Assembly (NCBI GenBank): GCA_035252155.1
Contig: DATFDL010000077.1
Coordinates: 1-6,057 of the forward strand
From: JAICLL01 sp035252155
GTDB taxonomy: Bacteria > Planctomycetota > Planctomycetia > Pirellulales > JAICIG01
Direction of reading: 5' to 3'
Length of the DNA: 6,057 nt
This document shows, piece after piece, positions 1 through 4,716 of this stretch (positions are counted from its first letter, which is position 1; each line of letters opens with the position of its first letter). The notes beneath the pieces are model-generated. The model had not been told where the DNA came from. It was given only the letters and a program-made list of their open reading frames with translations, and did no database searches. Made by a program: the position numbers and the translations under genes.

Positions 1-75
1 GAACGCCCTCCGTGGCGTTCCGTGAACTGCGATTCGACGCCAACTCGCCCCCACGGAACGCCACGGAGGGCGTTC
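1..75. repeat. Long inverted repeat with self-palindromic arms
   Basis: Bases 1-24 and 52-75 are perfect reverse complements (24 of 24), separated by a 27-nt spacer at 25-51. Each arm is itself a small hairpin: GAACGCC (1-7) faces GGCGTTC (14-20) across 6 nt, and the same pair recurs at 56-62 and 69-75. The left arm begins at the window edge, and CCCTAC follows the right arm, so the true element may be longer on both sides. It lies 48 nt beyond the stop codon of the HIT gene. The nested-dyad design is like that of REP/BIME intergenic elements. Whether it is mobile, or acts as a terminator or nucleoid site, cannot be told from one copy. Confidence 0.85.
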
Positions 76-99
76 CCTACAGACCGCAATGAGGACATT

Positions 100-124
100 A
101 TCGGTTTTGGTCGTCAAAACCGAT
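100..124 (-). terminator. Stem-loop at the 3' end of the HIT gene
   Basis: ATCGGTTTTG (100-109) and CAAAACCGAT (115-124) form a perfect 10-bp stem with a 5-nt loop. On the minus strand the stem begins inside the TGA stop codon (126-124) of the HIT gene. The placement fits a transcript 3'-end structure. There is no U-tract after the stem, so calling it an intrinsic terminator is an inference; it could instead protect the mRNA 3' end. Confidence 0.4.
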
Positions 125-651
125 CAGACATTGCCAGCCCCGTCCGTTAGCAGCTCCCACAGCGCGTCGAGCGACTGGGGAATGAGATCGACCCCGGCCA
201 GCACGGGCATGAAATTCGTATCGCCGCTCCAGCGCGGCACCACATGCCAGTGCAGATGCCCCGGCACGCCGGCGCCGGCCACGCGGCCCAGGTTGAGCCC
301 CACGTTGAATCCCTCGGCGTTCATCAGCCGCTCGGTGAGGCAAGTCAGTTCGGTGATCAGCTCGATCGCTTCGCGGTGCGTGTCGGCGTCGAGCTGGACG
401 AGCCGGCCCAGATGCCGCTGGCAAGCGATGAGCAGATGACCGTTGTTGTACGGATAGCGGTTGAGGATCGCCAGGGTGTTGCGGCCGCGGCGCACGACCA
501 GGTTTTGGCGGTCGTTGGCCTCGGCCGCCGCCCGGCACAAGAAGCAGCCCGCATCGCCGCCGGGCAACAGCTCGACGGCCCTCTCGGCGGCAGCCTGCCG
601 ATCGCCCTTGATGTAACCGAGTCGCCAGGGCGCCCAGAGTTGGTCGTGCAA
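124..651 (-). CDS. HIT-family nucleotide phosphorylase/hydrolase (Ap4A phosphorylase-like)
   Basis: The 175-aa product is a histidine-triad protein. The signature HLHWHVV lies at residues 132-138, giving the H-x-H-x-H triad H132/H134/H136 whose central histidine is the expected nucleophile. C36 and C39 (CFLC) with H80 and H132 resemble the structural zinc site of zinc-containing HIT proteins. The N-terminal LWAPWR and the downstream PRWSGDTNFMPV are, from memory, hallmarks of the branch containing the mycobacterial Ap4A phosphorylase, so cleavage of diadenosine polyphosphates or related nucleotides in the cytoplasm is the likely activity. The length is normal for that branch. The start is TTG at 651-649: an in-frame TAG lies at 663-661, no ATG precedes the conserved LWAPWR, and AGGA (662-659) sits 7 nt upstream. 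The gene is divergent from scpA. Family is confident; exact substrate is not. Confidence 0.93.
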   Translation of the reverse strand: MHDQLWAPWRLGYIKGDRQAAAERAVELLPGGDAGCFLCRAAAEANDRQNLVVRRGRNTLAILNRYPYNNGHLLIACQRHLGRLVQLDADTHREAIELITELTCLTERLMNAEGFNVGLNLGRVAGAGVPGHLHWHVVPRWSGDTNFMPVLAGVDLIPQSLDALWELLTDGAGNV

Positions 652-658
652 GGCAGTG

Positions 659-662
659 TCCT
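659..662 (-). promoter_or_regulatory. Ribosome binding site supporting the TTG start of the HIT gene
   Basis: On the minus strand AGGA (662-659) overlaps the upstream in-frame TAG and lies 7 nt before the TTG start. It decides the start: no ATG or GTG exists between that stop codon and the conserved LWAPWR motif. Confidence 0.6.
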
Positions 663-685
663 AGTTGTGGGCCACGTTTAAGACC

Positions 686-715
686 ACTTTACGTCAGGGG
701 ACGCGGGCGGTTCAA
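686..715 (-). promoter_or_regulatory. Possible sigma-70-like promoter for the HIT gene
   Basis: On the minus strand TTGAAC (715-710) and TAAAGT (691-686) are separated by 18 nt, each matching the -35 and -10 consensus at 4 of 6 positions. Transcription would begin near 679, giving a short leader of about 28 nt containing the AGGA site. Promoter rules in planctomycetes are poorly defined, so this is only a plausible candidate. Confidence 0.25.
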
Positions 716-724
716 GCGGCAAAA

Positions 725-752
725 GGGTTCAGGGTTCAGGGTTCAGGGTTCA
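725..752 (+). repeat. Tandem heptamer array, 4 x GGGTTCA
   Basis: Four perfect contiguous copies of GGGTTCA occur at 725-731, 732-738, 739-745 and 746-752. The array then stops at GC. This is the left boundary of the 166-bp element. Confidence 0.95.
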
Positions 753-848
753 GCATTTTTACGCAGGTTCGGGCGTAAGGTTCACCGCGTGAGTCTGATT
801 GCCTCGGCTTCGCCTGTCCGGCGGAGTTGGTAAGTGATACCATTCTCC

Positions 849-890
849 TGAACCCTGAACCCTGAACCCTGAACCCTGAACCCTGAACCC
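849..890 (-). repeat. Tandem heptamer array, 6 x TGAACCC
   Basis: Six perfect contiguous copies of TGAACCC run from 849 to 890. They are the same heptamer as the left array in the opposite orientation, with two more copies. The difference in copy number suggests slippage has occurred independently on each side. The last copy is followed by TTCCCCC and then the GTG start of scpA, so no Shine-Dalgarno sequence is present. Confidence 0.95.
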
Positions 891-897
891 TTCCCCC

Positions 898-1686
898 GTG
901 GATTTTCGCATCGACCTGGACATTTTTCGCGGGCCGCTCGACCTGCTGCTCTACCTGGTGCGCAAGCATGAGGTCGAGATTGTCGATATTCCCATCGCCG
1001 CCATCACCGAGCAGTATCTCGAATACCTCTCGGTGCTGGAGCAGCTCGACGTCAACGCGGTGGGCGATTTTCTGGAAATGGCCAGCACGCTGATCGAAAT
1101 CAAATCTCGCCTGGTCCTGCCCCGCGGCGGCGAGGAAGAAGAGACGCTCGAAGACCCCCGGCAAGACCTGGTGCGACGACTCTTGGAATACAAGCAATTC
1201 AAAGACGCCGCCAGCCTGCTCGAAGAACGGGGCCGGGCCTGGCACGAGCGTTTTCCGCGGTTGTCGAACGATCTGCCGGCCCGCGAACGAAATCTGGCCG
1301 ACGAGCCGATCGAAGAGCTGGAGCTGTGGGACCTGGTGAGCGCTTTTGGCCGCATCCTGCGGGACTACCATGTCGCGATTCCCTCGAACATCGTCTACGA
1401 CGAAACGCCGATCCACGTCTATATGTCACGCATCCACGAGCGACTGCGGGCGGCCGGCCGAGTGGCGCTGGGCGATTTGTTCGAGCCGGGCATGCACAAA
1501 TCGGCGTTGATCGGCATGTTTCTGGCGGTGCTCGAGCTGGTGCGGCACCACGGCGTGCGTTCGGAGCAAGCGGAGCTATATGGCGAAATCTGGCTCGTGC
1601 CCGGCGACGCCGACCGGCCGCTCGATCCCGCGACCGCCGCGACGTATGAGCACGGCGAAGGCCGCGAACCAGCGGCACGCGGGTAA
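898..1686 (+). CDS. scpA: Segregation and condensation protein A
   Basis: The 262-aa product is ScpA, the kleisin that bridges SMC heads and binds ScpB in the bacterial condensin that compacts and separates chromosomes. The N-terminal SMC-binding region shows the family hallmark FRGPLDLLLYLVRKHEVEI (10-28), then IPIAAITEQYLEYL (31-44), MASTLIEIKSRLVLP (61-75) and LLEYKQFKDAA (95-105). The C-terminal winged helix lies at about 200-235 (IGMFLAVLELVRHHGV). The middle is acidic, as usual. The start is GTG at 898: an in-frame TGA lies at 877-879 inside the heptamer array, and no ATG precedes the conserved N-terminus. No Shine-Dalgarno sequence is visible. The normal partner scpB is not in this window; the next gene is RNase Z-like, after a repeat. 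Length is typical and no damage is seen. Confidence 0.96.
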   Translation: MDFRIDLDIFRGPLDLLLYLVRKHEVEIVDIPIAAITEQYLEYLSVLEQLDVNAVGDFLEMASTLIEIKSRLVLPRGGEEEETLEDPRQDLVRRLLEYKQFKDAASLLEERGRAWHERFPRLSNDLPARERNLADEPIEELELWDLVSAFGRILRDYHVAIPSNIVYDETPIHVYMSRIHERLRAAGRVALGDLFEPGMHKSALIGMFLAVLELVRHHGVRSEQAELYGEIWLVPGDADRPLDPATAATYEHGEGREPAARG

Positions 1687-1706
1687 GGTCTGGAGAATGA
1701 GTCTCC

Positions 1707-1780
1707 GGAGGTTGGCCTTCCCAGGCCGTCCAAAAACAACCTCTGTGGTTTCGCGGGACGGCCTTGGAAGGCCATCCTCC
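1707..1780. repeat. Second dyad repeat with self-palindromic arms
   Basis: The 25-nt arms at 1707-1731 and 1756-1780 are reverse complements at 23 of 25 positions, separated by a 24-nt spacer. Each arm has its own hairpin core: GGCCT-TCCC-AGGCC at 1714-1727 and GGCCT-TGGA-AGGCC at 1760-1773. The sequence is unrelated to the repeat at 1-75, yet arm length, spacer length and nested-dyad design are almost the same. It starts 20 nt after the scpA stop codon, where it could fold into a transcript 3' structure. The rest of the gap to the next gene (1781-1851) shows no recognisable feature. Confidence 0.85.
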
Positions 1781-1851
1781 AACGAGAGGCGGTTGCCAGC
1801 CGAGCAAGCGTCCATAAACTGATACATTTTTCGAGCTTTGCCAAACTACGG

Positions 1852-2691
1852 ATGATCCACAACCTGCCGGTCAAATCGCTCGTCCACAAAGACCTGACCA
1901 TTGAGGGCTACTCGCGGGCGGCGGTGCAGACTTACTGGCGAATTCCTGAGTTCAAGGTCGGTTTCGATTTGGGTGCCCAACCCTGGGCGTTCATGGGCAC
2001 GCCCACGTGGCTGGTTTCGCACACGCACCTCGATCATATCGCCGCCCTGCCCGTGTACGTGGCTCGCCGGCGGATGATGAAGATGGAGCCGCCGACCATT
2101 TACCTGCCCGAGGCGGCGGTGGAATACGTCGACCGCATCCTCAAGCTTTTCACGCGGCTCGACCGCGGGCGGATGCCCTGCATGCTGAAGCCCACTCGGC
2201 CGGGCGACGAGATCGAGCTGTCGCGCGAGTTGGTGGTGACGGTCTCGGCCACCAAGCACACGGTGCCGTCGCTGGGCTTTGTCGTTTGGGAGCGGCGGCG
2301 GAAGCTGAAGGCCGAATATCAAACGCGCACGGGCGACCAGATCCGCGACTTACGGCTGTCGGGCGTCGAAGTGACCGAAGAGCGGCGGATTGCCCGTGTG
2401 GCCTATGTCGGCGACAGCTCGCCGGAGGGGCTCGACGCCTGCCCGGCCATGTACGAGGCGCAGGTGCTGATCACCGAGCTGACCTTCGTGGCGCCGCGGC
2501 ACCGCAAAGACAAAATTCACAAGTTCGGACACATGCACCTCGACGACTTGATCGAGCGTCGCGATCGTTTTCGCAACGAGCTGGTGGTGGCTTCGCACTT
2601 CAGCACGCGTTATCATCAACAGCAGGTGCGGCATTACATCTCGCAGGCCCTGCCTGACATGCTCGACGGCCGGCTGCATCTGTGGCTGTAG
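1852..2691 (+). CDS. RNase Z-like metallo-beta-lactamase-fold hydrolase
   Basis: The 279-aa product has the MBL-fold motif HTHLDH at residues 57-62 (H57, H59, D61, H62), with further expected metal ligands at H136 (KHTVPSLGF), D188 (YVGDSS) and H249 (SHFSTRY). All seven ligands of the two-zinc centre therefore appear intact. HFSxRY and the H-x-V-P-S-x-G block are features of the RNase Z/ELAC family, which cuts the 3' trailer from tRNA precursors. The stretch WERRRKLKAEY...SGVEVT (146-175) recalls the short plant tRNase Z (TRZ1) more than the Bacillus enzyme, from memory. A long Gly/Pro-rich exosite arm is not obvious, so tRNA processing is likely but not proven. The start is ATG at 1852, with no clear ribosome site. 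Its stop codon lies 4 nt from that of the convergent gene. Confidence 0.82.
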   Translation: MIHNLPVKSLVHKDLTIEGYSRAAVQTYWRIPEFKVGFDLGAQPWAFMGTPTWLVSHTHLDHIAALPVYVARRRMMKMEPPTIYLPEAAVEYVDRILKLFTRLDRGRMPCMLKPTRPGDEIELSRELVVTVSATKHTVPSLGFVVWERRRKLKAEYQTRTGDQIRDLRLSGVEVTEERRIARVAYVGDSSPEGLDACPAMYEAQVLITELTFVAPRHRKDKIHKFGHMHLDDLIERRDRFRNELVVASHFSTRYHQQQVRHYISQALPDMLDGRLHLWL

Positions 2692-2695
2692 AGTC

Positions 2696-3631
2696 TCACC
2701 GCGCGTTCATCACCACGACGCCGATAACGAACGCATAGAAGGCAATCACGAGGCCGCAACAGATGAACATCGGCAGCAACACTGCGAACGTCGCCTTGAG
2801 GCCCGAGGTTTCATGCGCGTGCATCAGGCCAATGGCGGAGAAAACAAGGTTGACGATGCCATAGATCGTTTGCCCGCAAAAGGGAATCAACATCAAGATG
2901 GCACTACTCCCCGTGCTATAGGCGACAACCCGATAAGTCGTCTCAAACGGTTGTTTGGCCCCGCCGAGCATCATCAGGCAGACGTGATAGATGGCGGCCG
3001 TGATGAAGCTCTGCAGCACGGTGAACAAGGGCACGAGAACGACCAATCCCAGCGCAAATCCGACGACGTAACCCACCCCTCGCGCGGGGTCGAACGCGGG
3101 TGCTGGGGCGCCGACCAGAATCGTGATCAATTGAAACACCATTTGCCAGAGCGAAAAGACGATGATGCCGAACGTGACTCCGGCCAGCGAAAAGCCGAGC
3201 GGCCGGCCAAACCCACCCTCGCGCCGCATATCGGTAAAAAACAGCCCCAGCGACGAATAGGCGAGCTTGATCGTCTCGATGAACGAGGCGATCGACGGGC
3301 CGTTTCGCTCCCAGGGCGGCCCCGTGCGTGGTCCGGCATAGCCGGTCCGGTATTCAAACGATGGCTCGGTCGACAGCGGCGAGGCGTAGGGGTTGTCCGA
3401 CGCGATCGGCGGCGCGCTGGGTATTTCGCCGAAGGCGCCTTGGCCGGGCGGCGGGCTGGGCGTTTCGCCAAACACGCCGCGCGTCGGCGTACCGGAAAGC
3501 GGGCCGCCACCCGACACCGCTGGAACCGGTTGCACCGTTCCGCACGACGGGCACTTGGCTTGCTTGCCGGCTGTGTTGTCGGCCGTGCGCAACAATTTGC
3601 CGCATTGTCCACAACGAAATTCGATTGGCAT
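2696..3631 (-). CDS. Zinc-ribbon protein with Yip1-like membrane domain
   Basis: The 311-aa product begins MPIEFRCGQCGKLL and has a zinc ribbon with C7/C10 and C27/C30. A Pro/Gly-rich linker follows, carrying a near-repeat (GVFGETPSPPP at 52-62, GAFGEIPSAPP at 65-75) and NPYASPL at 80-86. From about 145 the protein is membrane-embedded, with hydrophobic segments near 146-172, 186-212, 241-268 and 281-307. The block ITAAIYHVCLMMLGG...TYRVVAYST (210-240) resembles the Yip1 family. It differs from the membrane domain of the two upstream paralogues although the front end is shared. The start is ATG at 3631: AGGTGA (3647-3642) lies 10 nt upstream, and the frame continues further only by reading through the neighbouring gene out of phase. 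It begins 17 nt after the preceding stop codon, so co-transcription is likely. The biochemical role is unknown. Confidence 0.85.
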   Translation of the reverse strand: MPIEFRCGQCGKLLRTADNTAGKQAKCPSCGTVQPVPAVSGGGPLSGTPTRGVFGETPSPPPGQGAFGEIPSAPPIASDNPYASPLSTEPSFEYRTGYAGPRTGPPWERNGPSIASFIETIKLAYSSLGLFFTDMRREGGFGRPLGFSLAGVTFGIIVFSLWQMVFQLITILVGAPAPAFDPARGVGYVVGFALGLVVLVPLFTVLQSFITAAIYHVCLMMLGGAKQPFETTYRVVAYSTGSSAILMLIPFCGQTIYGIVNLVFSAIGLMHAHETSGLKATFAVLLPMFICCGLVIAFYAFVIGVVVMNAR

Positions 3632-3641
3632 GTTGTGCAGT

Positions 3642-3647
3642 TCACCT
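3642..3647 (-). promoter_or_regulatory. Ribosome binding site of the Yip1-like gene
   Basis: On the minus strand AGGTGA (3647-3642) lies 10 nt before the ATG at 3631, in the 17-nt gap after the preceding gene's TGA (3651-3649). It supports starting at MPIEF rather than at an in-frame codon inside the upstream gene. Confidence 0.65.
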
Positions 3648-3648
3648 T

Positions 3649-4686
3649 TCAAAAAGGGACCGTCAGGCGCTGCGCCGCCAACCGGGGGATTTGTCCGACT
3701 GACTCTGGCGGAAGCATCGTTTGATGGGTGGTAGGCTGGCCCGACAAGGCCAGATACGTGACCGCCCACATTAACTGAACGTAGCCGCTGGCCGGAAAAA
3801 TGCCGACACAGCACGCCGCCTCTCCCAACAACAAGATGCCGATCGCCGCCAGGTGCAAAACAAAAACTTGCAATTTGTTGCCGCTCGTGAGCTGGCTTGA
3901 CGCCACCAACGAATTGCCGATCGACAAGCTGCGATCGACGATCAGATAAAAGTATTGGCTGAACATCAGAGCGAGAACGATGCCGGGCACCAGACAGCAT
4001 AACGCTCCCGCGAAGTACATCAATGCGAAAAGCGCTCGGGCAATGAGCAGGGGGAAATACCAGCGGCCCGCGGCGAAAATATGGTCCATGCTGGGTCTTT
4101 CTCCGCGGGCGATTTTTAGCAGATACACCGCCAGCCCGCCGTCGAGCCACGTCGAAAAGAGCAGATTCGGCACCAGGACAACAAGTTGCAAGATCAAAGT
4201 CCGGAGGTTACCGGGCTGCGCGCCGCGTTCGCCCAGCGGACCGAGCGCCAGTCGGTTGATCGCGAGGTAGAAGATGAGCTCGCAAAGCCCGACGACGGAC
4301 GCCGCCAATGTACACTTCCAGATTTCGGCGAGAAAGATTTCCCAAGTTCGATTGAGGATTTCTCGGGCTTCAATCGGCGTGGTTTGGAACTCGCCGATGG
4401 GCGTGGGCGCCGTAAGAGGAGAATCGAGCGTCGTCGGCGCGAGAGGCGATTGATAGGGGTTCACCTCTTCATCGGGCAACGGCTGCGGCGGCGGCGCCGA
4501 AGCGATGGCGAGTGGATCCGCAGCTTCTTCACCGCTGACCGAGTTATCCGGTTGCGCCGCCGAAGCCGATGCCGCCGGAACCTGCTGAGCCGTGCCGCAC
4601 GACGTGCATTTGATTTGATTACCCGCGGTCGCGTCGCCCGCGCGTAATAGCTTGCCGCACTGTGTGCAGCAGAATTCGATCGGCAT
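3649..4686 (-). CDS. Zinc-ribbon polytopic membrane protein (paralogue 2)
   Basis: The 345-aa product starts MPIEFCCTQCGKLL with a zinc ribbon (C7/C10, C27/C30; an extra cysteine at position 6 replaces the arginine of its neighbours). A Pro/Ala/Glu linker carries NPYQSPLAPTTLD (76-88), then ILNRTWEIF (110-118) leads into a membrane domain with hydrophobic stretches near 125-145, 163-190, 209-250 and 271-312. Conserved blocks include WLDGGLAVYLLKIARG, CLVPGIVLALMF and LMWAVTYLALSGQPT. These are nearly shared with the upstream gene, so the two are tandem duplicates. The domain may belong with DUF975/GPDPase-type membrane domains, but I cannot confirm that. No catalytic motif is visible. The 30-residue tail after SGQPT differs from its paralogue. 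ATG at 4686 follows the upstream stop by 30 nt; only a weak GGAAAAG precedes it. Function is unknown. Confidence 0.87.
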   Translation of the reverse strand: MPIEFCCTQCGKLLRAGDATAGNQIKCTSCGTAQQVPAASASAAQPDNSVSGEEAADPLAIASAPPPQPLPDEEVNPYQSPLAPTTLDSPLTAPTPIGEFQTTPIEAREILNRTWEIFLAEIWKCTLAASVVGLCELIFYLAINRLALGPLGERGAQPGNLRTLILQLVVLVPNLLFSTWLDGGLAVYLLKIARGERPSMDHIFAAGRWYFPLLIARALFALMYFAGALCCLVPGIVLALMFSQYFYLIVDRSLSIGNSLVASSQLTSGNKLQVFVLHLAAIGILLLGEAACCVGIFPASGYVQLMWAVTYLALSGQPTTHQTMLPPESVGQIPRLAAQRLTVPF

Positions 4687-4716
4687 TGACGTTCTGCTTT
4701 TCCGAAATTCCGAGCT

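Larger units (their letters stand above)
725..890. repeat. Heptamer-bounded inverted element between the HIT gene and scpA
   Basis: The element has three parts: a left array of GGGTTCA units (725-752), a 96-bp middle (753-848), and a right array of TGAACCC units (849-890). TGAACCC is the reverse complement of GGGTTCA, so the two arrays are opposed and could pair over 28 bp in a single strand. The middle contains several short dyads, including TTACGC/GCGTAA (759-764 and 773-778) and TGGTA/TACCA (828-832 and 838-842). No convincing gene lies inside. Its right end is 7 nt from the GTG of scpA, so it supplies the whole sequence immediately upstream of that gene. Origin and mobility are unknown. 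Confidence 0.9.

Noticed and set aside
725..890. CRISPR array
   Set aside because: The 7-bp units are contiguous without spacers and the two runs are in opposite orientation; no cas genes are present.
725..890. Telomere-like repeat (TTCAGGG resembles plant TTTAGGG)
   Set aside because: Copy number is tiny, the site is internal between genes on a bacterial chromosome, and the arrays face each other. The similarity is most likely coincidence.
736..1416. Long minus-strand open frame across the heptamer element and scpA
   Set aside because: It is antisense to a well-supported scpA, and its C-terminal end is just heptamer repeats translated as a GSGFRVQ-type pattern.
1199..1901. Several minus-strand frames over the end of scpA and the 1707-1780 repeat
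   Set aside because: Arg/Pro/Ala-rich low-complexity translations typical of shadows in GC-rich DNA; they overlap scpA and the repeat.
2813..3724. Plus-strand 303-codon frame opposite the Yip1-like gene
   Set aside because: Its translation is rich in Arg, Gly, Asp and Gln with no recognisable domain, while the minus strand encodes a clear zinc ribbon and membrane domain.
3632..4150. N-terminal extension giving the Yip1-like gene 484 residues
   Set aside because: The extra 173 residues are an out-of-phase reading of the upstream zinc-ribbon gene, with no domain-like content. The conserved MPIEF start with a good ribosome site at 3647-3642 is clearly the true one.
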